DNA from: Roridomyces roridus
Taxonomy: Eukaryota > Basidiomycota > Agaricomycetes > Agaricales > Mycenaceae
NCBI GenBank assembly: GCA_029378245.1
Contig: JARKIF010000002.1
Coordinates: forward strand, 1,488,001 to 1,552,000
Reading direction: 5' to 3'
DNA length: 64,000 bases
The position numbers were made by a program, and so were the translations under genes. Shown here in pieces: positions 32,718 to 45,948 of the stretch. Below the pieces are notes generated by a model that searched no databases, had not been told where the DNA came from, and worked only from the letters and a program-made list of their open reading frames with translations. How positions within the stretch are numbered: position 1 is the stretch's first letter; each line of letters starts with the position of its first letter.

Positions 32718-34790
32718 TCATTGATAAGGAGCAAGGCGGATTGGCGGTATTCCCGTCCTCGCCGGTATGCCCATGAACTTGGCGCCCAGCCCTTGGGCTG
32801 CGAGCGCAGCACCGAGTGGGTACCCCATCGCGGGCGTTGGCCCGACTGCAGTACCGCCAAACTTATCTACCACCAACTCTCCCCACTGGGCCTTTACAGG
32901 GTACTCCAAGCTCGCGTACGACGCATGCGCCTGATAACTCAAGGCGGCCTCGAAGGCAAGCCCAGTAAGGGTGGGTGATGAGGGAGCTGTCGCTCCCCAA
33001 CTACCCTGCAGTGCCAGATCGTTGCTGCCGGCGACGAAGACGATGTCTTGCTGGGAAACCATGGGCATGTTATCATCCATGAAGCTCGACATTTGGATCG
33101 TGCGATCGCCGCTCGAAGATTCGGTGGAACTCGGCGAGTAGCTGAGGCCGGGAGTCGACATCGAGGGGCTCGAGAACTGTTGGCTGCTATACGAGCTTGG
33201 CGTCGAGGGTGAGTCAATGGACTGTAGAAGCTTAGAACAGAACCATTTCGAGAAGAAAACTGAAACTGACCTTGTACTCGGGCGAGCCCATAAGTTGATC
33301 TTGTTGGGCAATGTTGGAGAACGAGAGCTGGTGGCCTTCGCCATTCCAACTTGATTCGTAGCCAGCAGAGCGGCTTTTGCCGGCGAATGCTTCGGCGGGC
33401 AGCGTTGTCGACATGCCCAGGCGGCGCAGAGGACGTCTGCTCGAAGTCGGCGAGCTAGTTGCTGCCGAACTGACTTCGGCATATTCCTTCTTGTCGCTGC
33501 GCGGTAGGAACGTTCCTTTGCTAAACGAGAGAGAGCTTTCGCTCTGACAGCGGGCCACGGGTCTGCTGTTCGCGACAGGGGCGGGTGTAGTCGGAGAGGG
33601 CGCTTGGCCTGGAGAAGTCGGGAGCGATTTGCCAACCCAGAGACGCCACTCGAGGGCGTCGCCGAGGGCCCGCTCACAGCGACCTATCTCTCTGGCTGGC
33701 AGGCCAGACAGTTTGGCCCATGCGCGATTCGAATAACATTTGTCCTGTGTGAACTTGGACGCCAAGATCAAGGAAGCAAGGAACGCCCGTCTGGGGCAGA
33801 GGAGTGGGGAGGGGAGTGGCGCGGGGGTAGACAGGGTGGTGGTGGCGGCAGCTTTCTGCGGCGCGAGATTGTCGGCAGTGAAAGCTGCGGTGAACGGGGT
33901 AGCCGTGCAGGCTAGATCCTCGTCCGAAATGCGAACTGTACCCATCGAATCTCCTTCAGCGGAGTATTCCGCTGCTGCGTCGACATCAAATGACGAGGCC
34001 GCGGATTCTATTTCGGCCCATCGAACCTCTTGCTCGAGTTCGGCGGGGGTGGCGAGCATGACGCGAGTATCTGCGTCGAATTCGGGTCGGGTCCCTTCGC
34101 CAGACTGCTCTTTTCGCATCAGCTCGGGGACCTTGGGCCGGACGGCCTCAAGATAGCAGAGAGCGGTCTGGAGCACGGAACCAGAGGTTCGCGAGCGCCT
34201 GAGGACCTCGTGTACGAAACCTTTGATCGGCACGAGATTGTTGCGATCCTGGTCGCACTGGAGGCCGGAAGGACCTGCGCGCGAACACGCGGGAGAGCCG
34301 TGGGCGAGGGGTGATATGGGGGAGGGCAACTTTGCGTTGCATCGAGATTGCGGGGGTGGGGGGGTTTCGGAGCCTACGGTAGCTCGCGAAGAGGTCAAAA
34401 ATACATTGGGAATGTCCTGAGGACGCCATATCTCGCATAGCGACTTGACGGCTTGGTCTGGGAAATCCGGAATGGGCAAGAGCAGGAGAGTAGACAGAGG
34501 GCTGACATACCAACTAAGCCGATTGCATATTTGGTCTTTGGGGTTTCTCGAGCGCTCGAGGGATCCCGGGGAGTTTGCGGCATAGAAGACTGCGCCTTCA
34601 AACGCTCTGTTTCGCATAATGGGGTCGCTTTGGGGGTTGGGGATGGTAGTACAGAAGTGGCCGGGGTACTGAGAGTTGGAGAGCGAGAAGAAGATGAGGA
34701 TGCAGACAGAGCATTATAGGGCTGCCACCGGACCCGCGTGCGGGTTGCCGGGGGAGCCCTATGAGCAAGAGTATGAATGGACGAGTGCAT
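32718..34790 (-). CDS. Pcl/Pho80-type cyclin
   Basis: Cyclin of the Pho80/Pcl group, which activates Pho85-like kinases in phosphate signalling and the cell cycle. Start ATG at 34788-34790 (MHSSIHTLAHRAPP). A Ser/Pro-rich leader leads through an intron (KTKYAIGLV / DQAVKSLCEIWRPQDI) to the cyclin box: LVPIKGFVHEVLRRSRTSGS, LQTALCYLEAVRPKVPELM, then after an acidic insert CPRRAFLASLILASKFTQDK, NRAWAKLSGLPAREIGRCER and LEWRLWVGKSL. The insert inside the cyclin box is long (about 90 residues). The C-terminal half is low-complexity and ends GIPPIRLAPYQ. The acidic patch GEGTRPEFDADTRV lies within the insert. The partner kinase is not in the window. Confidence 0.85.
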
Positions 34791-35717
34791 ATGGGGGGTG
34801 AGATGGGGTTATAATTGTGATCTGGACTGGATTATAGAAGCGGTAGGGATTATAGAGGTTCAGATAGTGTTAGGCCCCGCATAGGAAGAGGTGGAGTTGA
34901 TAGTGTATTCGAAGGAAGAGAAAGAGACGGGCAAGGACGCAAGGAGGGTTGGTTGGTTCGGCGTGGGGTAGCGGGGCTGGGTGAAGGAGCACATTGCGAC
35001 TGCTTGAGTCAGTTCGGAGGTCTCAAGTCAACGACCTGAGCACGCTCCGATTACAGGGAACTTTGCCGTACGACAAAGACCTGTAAAAATAATTGGGTTC
35101 CGGGAAGAACCAGAAAGGGCTGGAGATGCTGGATTCGGGTCGGAGAGGGCTGGAGGACTCGCTGGAGAGCCGTTTATGAGACAAGTGGGGACGCGGTGCA
35201 CAATTGATATGCTGATGTAACCACCCTATGACTCGAAGCATCCGACTCGGTCTTCGTGACTAGGGCCGCGCGTACTCTCCATTCTTGAATAATCTGACTG
35301 GGCATATCGCCGTTTGACTAGGTCGACCCTATTGTCCCTCGCCGGCCTTTCCTGAATTTCCTGCATTTTTCTGTGAATTTTTGTGGCATTTCCTCGGCCG
35401 AGAAGGCTGTCCGGGGAGTGACGATGCCGTTCCGCAGCCGGACCTGTTTCCCATGCACACCGACCACGACAAATTGTTGTCCATGCTCCGAGCCCACCGC
35501 CTCGTGTGTTCCTTCCGCAGTGACTCTGACTCCGACTTCGACTCATGAAGGGACTTGATGAAATCTCGACAATGTGCTAAGCACATCAAACTTTCCATAT
35601 CTCTCTCTGCCGCCTGATTGTCTCTGATTGTCGACCGAGCACGAACAATGCCAAGACACCGTCTCAGAACGCCACCTCCTCCATGTCCTCCTGAATAGTT
35701 CCCCCTGTCTGACTTCA
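34791..35717. other. Intergenic, divergent promoter region
   Basis: Between the divergent cyclin and lysozyme-like genes. Open frames on - at 35226-35785 show no family resemblance and overlap the next gene's leader, so they are left out. Confidence 0.5.
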
Positions 35718-37066
35718 ATGCACTTGACAATTACTCTCATCTTCACCGCGATCCTCGCAAACGCGAGCCTTGCAGCCCGCGGCACGCATGGAGTAGCCCA
35801 GCATCACGCCCGAGTATCTCCCAGAGCACCTTCGTTGGAATCCCCCGCTATCAAGGCCAAGAAACGCAGAAACTGCAGTTCTCCGGTATGTAGTAGCTAT
35901 CCGTTGCTTGACCCAATTTTTGAGACATTCCCATCTAGAAGTCGGACGCTGTTTCTTTTTCTTGTGCTTCTCCCACCCCGAAGGCTTCCTCGAAAGCTAA
36001 ACCGAAACCCACCTCTACTTCCAAGACCAAGACCAAGGCCAAGACCACTTCAACTGTGAAACCGAAACCAACCCCTCAGGTTCTGGCTGCTTCGACTGGC
36101 GATGTGCTTTCGTTCGAGGTCTCGCGGTGCGGTCCCAATGGCGCGACCAGTACGTTTTTGTTCCACATACAGAATTTGCATCATTCAATTATTTTGCAGA
36201 GAGCATCACCAAGACCACCGGTCCAAACGGCAGTCTTGATTGGCTGAACTGCGGCATAACCAGTTAGTTTCTTCCCGCGTGTTGATTTCGTTTTCATGAT
36301 TTTCCAGCTTCGAACGGGTGGAACCCGCCTCCTTTGAAGGTTTCCGACATTGTCTATGTACCCTTGTCCACCGCGGTTAAACAGTCTGGCACGCCGTTCG
36401 CTGCTTGTTCAAAGTTGGTTCGCTTTCCTTTGCTTCCACTCTGGGCTTATCCACTCACAGATACGTCCCGTTATTCGACCAATATGGCGAGCAGTTTGGT
36501 ATTCCTGGGATCCTCCTCGCCGCGTTCGCTATGCAAGAGTCGAGCTGTAACCCAGCCACCGTTGGGGGAGGCGGCGAGCAGGGCTTGATGCAGATCACCA
36601 AGGAGAAGTGCGCCGGTGCTCCCGGCGGGAACTGCAAGGAACCCGTTCGTACACGTTTATTCATCCTTGATCTGGTTGGGCTCAAGTCATTTCTCCAGAA
36701 CTTTAATATTAAGACAGGCGCCGCGTTCTTTGCCAAAACTCTCGAGAGCAATGGTGGGGATCTTCTGCTGTCAATTGGGCAGTACAATGGCTGGTACCAG
36801 GGGTTGACTGTCGTGAGTGTCCTCATCTACTTGGGCTTCAAAACTTGACTTGGCGCTCCACTAGGCCAAGGCCACTGCTGCTGCACACTCGAGCTGCTGC
36901 CGCTGCCAGAACAACCTCGACTAGTAAGTCTTGCCCGATATTCTGGAGTCTCCAGTCTAACGTGCCATGCAGTTTGCATCAGTTCCTCAACGGATGGCTC
37001 CAGAACGAGGATGCCTACACTCTCAATCTCGGGCACTACTTCAACCTCAATGTCTGCCCACAATGA
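35718..37066 (+). CDS. Secreted lysozyme-like / SLT-fold protein
   Basis: Likely extracellular glycoside hydrolase of the lytic transglycosylase (GH23-like) fold. The signal peptide is MHLTITLIFTAILANASLA. A Lys-Thr-Pro-Ser linker (KAKPKPTSTSKTKTKAKTTS) precedes the globular domain. That domain shows LFDQYGEQFGIPGILLAAFA, then MQESSCNPATVGGGGEQGLM with the expected catalytic Glu in QES and the GLMQIT motif, then TGAAFFAKTLESNG and SIGQYNGWYQGLT. The last exon ends NLGHYFNLNVCPQ. At least seven short exons, with introns of about 45-60 nt. Substrate could be bacterial peptidoglycan or chitin-related polymers; this is inference. Confidence 0.83.
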
Positions 37067-37205
37067 AGGAAACTGGGGTCTATTTATTTTCGGAGTTCGA
37101 ACTGTATACCATCGTTACAAGAATCTGTACTTGCAATCCGGCGTCGGCCCGGACTGTGTTCCCAAACGCTTGCACACATACACCTATCATATTTTTGTGA
37201 ATTCC

Positions 37206-39498
37206 ATGTCGGACAGTTCTTCTCCAAGCTCTCCCGCGCTCTCAGCCTCGACGCCACCGTCGTCCGTACCTTCACCCCAGCTCCAGGCACTTTCCATCGA
37301 AGTCTCGGAGGAGGACAAGGCTGCTGCCCTCACTCTCAAGGCAGAAGCCAACAAAGCTTTCTCCGGTGCGTTTTTCCCTCTTACTCGTGAAGGGGGCACT
37401 GAAATACGGTGAAAAAGGCCACGACTTTCCCACCGCAGCCCGTCTCTACTCTGAAGCTATAGAGAAAAACCCGGGAGACGCAACGATATGGTGCAACCGT
37501 GCATATACGCGTATGAAGCTGGAGGAATTTGGTTATGCGCTGTCCGACGCTAGTGAGTAGCTTCGCTGCCGTGGATTCGTATACTACCCTAACCATTGTA
37601 CAGGCCAGGCGATTCAAATAGATCCAAAATATGCCAAGGCGTACTACCGGTGCGCGCGGGGCCTTGAGTCAATCTGTGCAGATATCTTATTGACGAGGGC
37701 GGTAGGCGCGCGACGTGCTACATGCAGATCCTCAAGCCGCAGGCGGCTGTTACAGATTTTCGCAAAGTTCTTGCGCTTGAGCCGAAGAACGAGACTGTGC
37801 GAGGGCAATTGGTCGCAACGCAGAAGCTCATTCGCAAGATTGAGTTTGAGAAGGTGCGTTGTTTCGATTTGTACGGACTTGAACTGAGCTCGCACGACCA
37901 GGCTATCGAGGTCGAGGGAGAGAAGGACGCAGTCTTACGGTGCCAGGAGATCATCGTGGAGGGTGTGTCCAGCCGTTTCTACCGCGCTCCAAAATATTCA
38001 TGGTCTTCTCAGGAGGCTGCGAGGTCGAAAAAACGTACGCGGGCCCGAAACTCACGCTCACGGACGGGAAATATGGGATAACACACGAGTTCGTGACAAG
38101 CATGATCGAGTGGTTCAAGGATGGAAAGGCGCTGCCCAAGCGGTACGTGTGGGAGATTGTCCTTGGTGCCCACGAGCACTTTTCCAAGGAACAGAGCTTG
38201 GTAAATGTCGATCTCGAGGATGGAGTGACTTGCGACGTCATTGGCGATGTTCACGGTATTGCTTCAGCCTGAGGAGTGTTTCGTAACTGACCTCGATTGC
38301 AAAGGTCAATTCTACGACATGCTGCATCTCTACTCTCTCACGGGAGAGCCGAGCGAAAAGCACTATTTGCTGATGAATGGCGACCTCGTGGACCGAGGTT
38401 CATGGTCGATAGAGGTCATCCTCACCGCCTTTGCCTTCAAATGTGCGCCCTTCCGTCTTTCTTCTCGCATTATTGAACCTCGTTTCTTGTCGAACAGGGT
38501 TGTATCCCAAGTTCATGTACATTAACCGCGGCAACCACGAGGCAAAAGACATGAATCGATCCTATGGGTTCGAAGGCGAGGCGAAACACAAGCATGGCGA
38601 ACAGACCTACAAGGTGCGCTCACTTCGCGCTTATAGCCCTTGTCTGATTCATTGACACAGCTTTTCGCACATGTTTTCACGACCCGTCAGTGTCTCCGCT
38701 TTCCGTCCTTCGTCGATCGCCAAATGCTCTTGTAGTGCCATTGGCTACCCTTATTAGTGCTACGAAACCGCCACCAAAGAAGATCGGCAGCCCCATTTTA
38801 TCGCCACAAGGACTAAAGCGATACTTTGTCGTCCACGGCGGCCTGTTCAGCAAAGACGGTGTCACATTAGAAGACATCCGAAAAATAGACCGTGTAGGTC
38901 GGCAACCCGGACAAGAAGGGTTGATGTGTGAAGTGCGTCTTACAGTTTCGAGAAGACGGCGACGGAGCTCATGCATCCTCAGCTCCTCTGGACGGATCCC
39001 CAACCAATGCCAGGCCGAGGCCCCAGTAAACGGGTACGTTTCTCAAGTCTTTAACAACCCTGAAAACGTTCCAATGCAATGCAACCCTGCAGGGTGTCGG
39101 AATTGCTTTTGGTCCAGACGTAACACGGAACTGGTGCACTCTGAACGGCGTCACGGGCGTTATCCGGAGTCATGAGGTGCGGCAAGACGGCTACCAAATC
39201 GAGCACGATGGTTTGTGTACGACGGTGCGTCCTTAAAAATGCTCCTCTCATCCGACATGTGCTCATCACTTCTTGCTCCAGGTCTTTTCCGCGCCCAATT
39301 ACGTGGACCAGGGTGGGAATAAGGGCGCCTTTGTAAGTAAATCGACTGTTGCATCTTTGCCATGGTTGACGCATTCCAATTCAGATCCGAATTGATTCTG
39401 CTGGGACGCAAGAATACACACAGTTCGAAGCCAAGCCGCACCCGCCGATGAGGCCAATGGCGTATATACAGGGTGGGCTGGGGAGCATGATGATGTGA
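37206..39498 (+). CDS. PPT1: Serine/threonine protein phosphatase 5 (TPR-PP2A-like)
   Basis: Hsp90-linked metallophosphatase with N-terminal TPR repeats. Start at 37206 ([15 protein letters not shown]). TPR segments: [51 protein letters not shown] and [20 protein letters not shown]. The linker [20 protein letters not shown] follows. The catalytic domain carries the metal motifs [25 protein letters not shown] and [14 protein letters not shown], then [31 protein letters not shown] and [20 protein letters not shown]. The C-terminus ends GGLGSMMM at 39498. About ten exons. It converges on the permease gene, with 83 nt between stops. Confidence 0.93.
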
Positions 39499-39581
39499 TT
39501 ACTGACAATGTTGTACTGTACAATCCACAATGTAAATGGAAACACCTTACATTCCTATTGAACATGTTACAGGTTGATTGA

Positions 39582-41752
39582 CTATTCAAGACGCTTTTCA
39601 TCGCCATTCGAGTCCAAGTCGTGAATTGTCGTCACGGGCCCAGTGAACCAGTGGCGCCCGCCGTACGTGGGGAAGAAGTAGTATGCTAGAGAAAGCACTA
39701 GCGTACCCCCGAGGACCACAACGGTGTAGTTCATGCTATGCGAGTCCGGGTCCGGGATGGAGGGGAAAAGGAATACGACAATCATGAAGAGCATATAGGC
39801 GGAGGCGACGAAGGCGACTGGCGCGCTCTGTGAAACAGACGTCGGGAAATAGAATCAAATGCGGGGCTCTGGAACCTACCATGATACCAAGATTGAATGG
39901 TCCCGGAACGAACTTCTGGCCTCCAACCCAGCGCGTGACGATCGGGGTGACGAAGCAGATATACTGAGAGACAACAGCCATGGTGAAGATGGCGCTGATT
40001 GTGAGAGGACCGGCGAACGAGAGCAGACCCAAAAGGAGGGCCATGAAGGCGAGGAAGATCACTGCATAGACGGGAGTTTGTGTGTGCGGGTTGATGCTGT
40101 ATAGGAGGCTAGAAAATGGAAGTCCTCGATCCCGAGAGAAGGCAAAGACCTGTCGCGACCCCGTGGCCAGCTGTAGTAACACTCGGTCAACTGCTGGAAT
40201 GATAGCAGGGCACATACGAGGTTCGTGGTCGACGTCCAAAAAGCCAGAATTATGAAAGCCCAGATTACCAGTGTCCCATTTTTCCCTACGCTATTGAAGA
40301 GGATCTAGGGTAGTGCCGTTAGGAAGTGCCGTGAAAACGAATCAAAAGCTTTCACCGTAGCCATGGGCTGGCCGATCGGATTGCCGATGACTGCGTCCAA
40401 GTCATCACCGATGTAGAAGGCGAGCACGATATTGATGACTTTTTATCGGCATCATAAGCGTCTCAGAAGCGAGATGTAGAGGATGGACCGACTCCATCCC
40501 AAAATTGAGGCCAGGATTGTCGAGGACAAGATAGCGAATGGAACGGCGTAGGGCGCATTGCGAGCCTCTTCGCTGATGTGGACGCTCGTATCGAAGCCGG
40601 CTACGCGGTCGTGTTACGACATCAGGAAGTTGTAGCTCGGAAGAGGCCTCACCAATGGTCCAAGAAGGAGCCAAGAAGCTCAGAATGAATGCATAGCCAT
40701 CAGGCCACCCAGAAGCTGGCCAATTTGAGCAATATAGATGGATAGCTGTGGTTCTCACTGTTTTCAAACTTCCCAAACGCGAAGACTGCGGGATTGTGTA
40801 GCCTTGTTGGCGTGGCTGCCGGGAGTGCAATGATGATAACAAGGAATAGTCTGATGGGATTCGTGACTGTGGTATAGAGTAAGAGCGACTATGGACGTAC
40901 GCAAAGTTGAGCAAGACATAGAGATACTGCAGACGCGCCAAGACTTTAGTGGCGAGGCTTGCGACGATGACTTGCGACACGAGGACCGCACAGAAGACAC
41001 CACTATCATTCGATCAATATTGAGCATTCCGCTTGACGCTTTCGGCACGCACTACATCTGCGCGTTGGTGGCAACGAATCGGCCGTCAGAGCCGATACTG
41101 ACTGCAGCCATGACCTGCGTGACAATCCCCCAACACGCACTCGCCGTGGCTGTGATGAAGGTGACGGTGTTGAAGTCTATTCATTGTTGGACAAACTGCA
41201 AAAACAGATCAAATACGCACATCCCACGAGCCACGCCATCAGCTTGCGACACCTAGGAGATGAGAGCGTGAACGTCCAGTAGTACCTTGGAGTATTTTCA
41301 GAAATAATGCAGTCCACCGGCCGTCGGTGCGGCAGATGCAAGCTCAGCCATGGCTAGTGCGACAAAGATGATCAGGAGGCAGCATGCAAACCAGCCCCAG
41401 ACCTTGACACAAGGAATGAGCAACGACGCGAGCGATTGAAATTTAGGAGTCGACCATTCCGACAACACCTGCATAGGGAAGGGAAAACAAAAGCACGACG
41501 CTTGGGAGAAAGATGTATTCAGTTACTGTGTGGAGTGGACAAGGACCTACGCGATGGTCTGAACAACACCGATGAGAGAGAACGAGAGGCCAGCCAATTC
41601 CAGCCCTGAAAAGTCGCGTTTGAACTCTTGTCTGTATCCCAAGCCAGCGAGAATGTTTTCATCGTGTTGCTCGCGGTTCATAATGGTCTGGAAAAATCGA
41701 AGAACAGTGCCAGTTGATATGTAGAGCAACGGAACACGTGGGGTACGGTCAT
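39582..41752 (-). CDS. Amino-acid / GABA permease (APC superfamily)
   Basis: Plasma- or organelle-membrane transporter with about 12 helices. A short first exon (ATG at 41750-41752, M-T) joins across a 58-nt intron to TIMNREQHDENILAGLGYRQ and FSGLELAGLSFSLIGVVQTI. Later parts: AGFDTSVHISEEARNAPYAV, NIVLAFYIGDDLDAVIGNPI, GTLVIWAFIILAFWTSTTNL, RQVFAFSRDRGLPFSSLLYS and FMALLLGLLSFAGPLTISAI. The end is a hydrophobic pair of helices, then WFTGPVTTIHDLDSNGDEKR and a stop at 39582-39584. It belongs to the fungal GABA/choline permease branch by motif. I did not resolve every intron between 40880 and 41530, so one or two exons there are uncertain. Confidence 0.82.
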
Positions 41753-42257
41753 TGGTGGGAGAGAGAGTGGTGTTCAACTTAGTAGCCCGCTGGTTTTTCT
41801 TGGGTCTGAATTGAGTCTTGACAGTCCGTGCGACGAGGAGAAGGAGCAGTCAAAGAATGAGCGCTATCGGGCGAGTTCTGTTGCGTGGCTTTGGCTCGAT
41901 TTTGTAAGCCGGTGGCCACGGCTGCATGGCTGCTTTGTGCATGTAGTGATGAGGTCGAGAGCAAGTCAGTTTGGCATCAAAGCACTCGTTGATCTGATAG
42001 TCTCCCAAATGTTCTGAAACGACATGACTTGCCTGATATATAATCCTTCTGCGTCCCTCGGCCACGAAGTATTCGCGATAATAGACATTCTCGGTCGACA
42101 GCAAGACCTTCACAACGTCTGAATTTGAAGCCACGTCGGACTCTGAAAGAAGCCCAAGACGTCCAAGCAAGCATGGATATAGGCTGGATTGGACGAGGAG
42201 AGCCTACACTCACGCTTCAAGTCAAAGATCGTGCATTTCGGCTGGAGGCAAACTGAT
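41753..42257. other. Intergenic, upstream of the permease
   Basis: No gene recognised; open frames on - show no family pattern. Ends at the start of repeat copy B. Confidence 0.5.
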
Positions 42258-43220
42258 ACTAAATTCACTCAGAAGATTGTGCTACGAAACCCATTCCCAT
42301 TTCCATTCCAGAGTCGGCCCTATCTACGAGTGCAGTATGTAGCGAAGCGCGGCGGTAAAGTAAGAGGCGAGGAGCGCGAGCTACACTACTGAGGCGATGC
42401 CCGAAGGCGACTAAACTACTGCAGACGATGCCCAAAGGCGCGGACTAAACTACCCCTCGATCCCAACATGCTCCTGATTCCTTCCCATCCTGCATCCTTC
42501 GTCCATCGAGTTGTGGTTGAAGCGAGCGAGCGTCGTGCGAGCGTCGAGCGGTGAAGACTGCGCGTGTCGGAAAAACTGTATGTGTGTGAAGCCGAAGGAA
42601 GAAGTCTGAAGGAGAGTCAGCGAGGAGAACGATGGAGAGAATGGGAGTACTCGCTAGTAGAGCACAACTACGCTGGTTTCTTCTTGAGGTCTTGCATCCT
42701 CGGTACCAGCGGCGAGCATTTGAACGCGGCGGGGTTCTGAAAGAGCGAGTTAGCCAACGGCGAGGATGAGAAAGGAGGAAGGGTGCCCACTGCTTGGTGT
42801 CAGACACCGGCTGCTACAGCGAGAATGAGTAAAGGCGAGCTGGGCGAGAGAAGAGCACGTACTCGAGGGACTCGCCACATCGCTTATTACGAAGGATGTT
42901 TGGATAGGGCCCCCACGCACGTCGCATTCCAGCCTCGGCCAGTGCCGCAATGAGTTAGCTTTGAGGACATCCTACGGCGTGTCGAAGTGTTGCCGGGCAA
43001 TCGCTAGCCCTGGAAGGTGTGAGCAGGGTGAAATGGGCGAGTCGGTCACTTACCTCAAGGAGGGAGCGACTGGCAAGAGACAAAGAGAGGTGGCTGGCAG
43101 AATGGCTGGAATTTATGCCTCCGTGTGCACGGACCAGGTTGTGTTTGCTCTGGTATCAGTGGCGATGCTCACGGCGTCTCCCAATAAGGCAGGTCGCAAT
43201 ATTTCGTTTGTGGGCACGTG
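42258..43220 (-). repeat. 1-kb dispersed repeat, copy B
   Basis: Inverted relative of 18197-19219. It begins ACTAAATTCACT and ends near CACGTG. Internal short direct repeats are visible near 42385-42450: CTAAACTAC recurs after GATGCCCGAAGGCG and GATGCCCAAAGGCG. The TATAAAT of copy A reads CATAAAT here, and one candidate donor GT reads TT, so B may be the decayed copy. A 120-codon open frame (42445-42807, -) runs through the would-be introns and is probably fortuitous. Confidence 0.7.
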
Positions 43221-44285
43221 CAAATCGTGCCTCCCTCGTCGACGTGCTATCGCCGGCGCCCCAGATCTCACTGCCCCGAGTCGACTTATTCACGCACAGG
43301 ACCTTATCGCTTTCATCATTCATCTCACCCGTTTCCGGCACAGTTCTGAGTTTTGTAGAAGGCGTCAACGCCCGGGGCGACAATTTGAGGCCAAGTGACG
43401 CGTCTTGTTGTGCTCCCCGGGAATCTTATGGGACGCAGGTCGAAACTCACCGTGCATTTGCCATCTCGTTTGAAAGTCGACCCTCAAGGTGTGCATGCCA
43501 ATGTCGTATGACAATTCCAAGGAATTTGGTTTCGGTAGTTCGCTGCAGTTGTAGAGTTTACACTAGACCACGGTGTCTTGGACTTGATTCCTCGTCTTCC
43601 GAGATCGCCACATCTCCTCGCGTGCGCACATCTCCTCATGCCTGCCCGCGCGTGTCTGCACTGCCTCGGTCGAATTCGCTTCACTTTCATGTAGTCCCAT
43701 TCAGTGTAGGTTCGGAGGCGTATGGTCGCTCGATGCTGGAAGCATTGTCCTCTAGTGTCCGAAGGAGGTGCCGCACGCGCTGTAGTACTTGGAACTTGGT
43801 GAAGCCGACGGTGTCATGGGTTTAGATATGTCGACAAGCCGAGTGACGGAATCAATTCGAAGAAGATAACGAGGGCCGGAGCAGCTATTCCAGTATTTGC
43901 AGTGGGGAACAGCGTGGACAAATGGAGCCACATGCGTTCAAAATCCATAATGTGGTCAAGACTGGTGAAGAGCAAGACGGTTTGTGTCTCACGACATCAA
44001 ACAAATAGTCACCGTCTGCTCCACTCTCCTCATCCTCATCCTCATCCCTCGCCCCTCTGGATTTCTGGCTCCAAACACGGGTAAGAATGCCCATTCCGGA
44101 TCAACGTTTCCAAGACTATCCATGGGAGAACCAGCACCATCTTCCGCCCAAGCATGTGCTGCTTTCCATGTAAATGCATGGTTCCGGCACTTCTTCTTCT
44201 CAGAGACTGGTGATACCTTGGAGATACTTGTCCGCCATTCCCCTTATAAGATGGCGCCCTTCCAAACGGCCTTCATTGGTCCAAG
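43221..44285. other. Intergenic, no gene recognised
   Basis: About 1 kb with only short open frames lacking family resemblance or clear splice structure. Its right part should hold the promoter of the aspartic protease. Confidence 0.45.
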
Positions 44286-45948
44286 ATGCTCCGCCTCTTG
44301 GGTCTTTGCTTGCTTCTCGTGTCAACCCATGTATCTGCCCAGGCCACCCCTCAAACGATCCAGCTGCAATCACGCGTCGCCCCTGCGCACGCGACCCTGA
44401 GGCGCAGGGCTCTGAACCCAACCACCGTCCCCTTGGATGATTTCTTCCTTGGCACCGATCTCCAGTACGTATGCCTGTTTCCTGCGTGACAGCTCATTGA
44501 CCAGTTGCCTAGATGGTTTGGAAACATTACCGTGGGGACGCCGCCCCAGGTTGTTTCCGTTGTGTTCGACACGGGCAGCAGCACTCTGGAATTCGCTTCC
44601 ACGCTTTGTGGAGCAGCGTGCAGCAGCCAGGTCCAGTTTGATTCTACGAAGAGCTCCAGCTTCGTCGATGGCGGTGCTACGAGCAGTATCACATTCTCGA
44701 CCGGTTTGTTGCAGTCGTGTCACCTGTAGAGCTGATCTTCATATGACTCACAGGCGTGGGCGTAGATCCCGTCGTTGGCGCCAACTACCGGTATGTTATG
44801 CGCGAGCCGCCATCAACGATCGCCCTGACGCTTCCCAAAGACTCACTCTTCGATCCGGCACGGACACGGTCTCGGTTGGAGGATTGACCGCCCCGGCAAC
44901 CAAGCTCTTCCTCATCACCAATCAAACCCCCAAGTTCGACATTGATCCTTTCAGTGGCATTCAAGGTCGCAAATAAGCATTAAAGCTCTCTTGCTTGTTC
45001 TCAATATTTTGCAGGAATGAGTGCTCGGGCGCAAGGCTTCTTCGCTAGTTTGGTCAACCAGGGACTGCCATGTTCGTTTGTCGCGCATTTTGGTCTGTTC
45101 TCACGGCTGATTGTGCCGAAAATAAGCCCTCTTCAGTCTCTTCTTGACTCCGGAAGCAGTCGGCAATGCTGAACTGACTATTGGTGGGATTGATAGTACC
45201 AAATTCACTGGTGCCACCGTTTCTCTTACCCCCCTGTCGTTCCTCGACTTACACTTCCTAGGACCCCTGACGTTCGCTTCTCTACCGTCACCGAACTCCT
45301 CGGCCACTTGGACGTGTGTTGTTGTCTTGCCGTCTGGATGACAATCCTCTCAACATCTCCATAGTCTCAACTCGCCTCAATTGTTCGTCAATGGCAAATC
45401 AACTTCGATCTTGAAAGCCACGAGGAACATCATATTTGACTCTGGAACGAGCAATATCCTCTTCCCCACGGCCACTGCCGTAAGATGCCGATTGTTCAAC
45501 TCCTGTATGCATATTGACCAAAATGCAGAACGCCATATACGCCCTCATCTCTCCTGACATCGTACCGCACGCATCGGAGGCAGGCACATACGGCATCGCA
45601 TGCGACCAAATCTCCTCTCTGCCCGCTGTCATCGATATCCAATTTACGGCGCAAAACGGGTCCCCCTTCAACCTGACTATTCCTAGCAGTGAACTCAGTG
45701 TCGGACCCTTTGCGGACAACCCTGCAATCTGTCAAACCCTGATCAACGCCTTTGACGGTCTCAGTCTGGTTGGTGGAAGGTCAGTCGACCCCTGTTTTTC
45801 TCAAGGAATCACTTACGATCGTTATTGCAGTCTCTTGAAGCACTATTACAGGTTCGTTACTCTTTCTCTCACCGTCTTCTACCTTCTGATTGGCCAATTC
45901 AGTGTTTGGGATGTCGGAGCTCAGCGTATGGGATTCGCAGCGGTATAA
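44286..45948 (+). CDS. Secreted aspartic protease (A1, pepsin-like)
   Basis: Extracellular acid protease. The signal peptide is MLRLLGLCLLLVSTHVSAQA, followed by a short propeptide with RRR. First active site: WFGNITVGTPPQVVSVVFDT continuing into GSSTLEFAS (DTGSS). Middle exons give FDSTKSSSFVDGGATSSITF, TLRSGTDTVSVGGLTAPATK and GMSARAQGFFASLVNQGLP. Then come AELTIGGIDSTKFTGATVSL and the second active site in IIFDSGTSNILFPTATA. The end region holds TQNGSPFNLTIPSSE-type strands, CQTLINAFDGLSLVGGSLLK, and FSVWDVGAQRMGFAAV at the stop (45946-45948). Both catalytic Asp motifs are present. At least eight exons; the junction near 45240-45360 is the least certain. Confidence 0.87.

Noticed and set aside
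34791..35717. Gene on the - strand between the cyclin and lysozyme-like genes
   Set aside because: Open frames overlap in conflicting phases, lack family patterns and run into the leader of the next gene.
42445..42807. 120-codon open frame in repeat copy B
   Set aside because: It begins at a non-ATG codon, reads through intron-like segments, and is broken by a stop in copy A.
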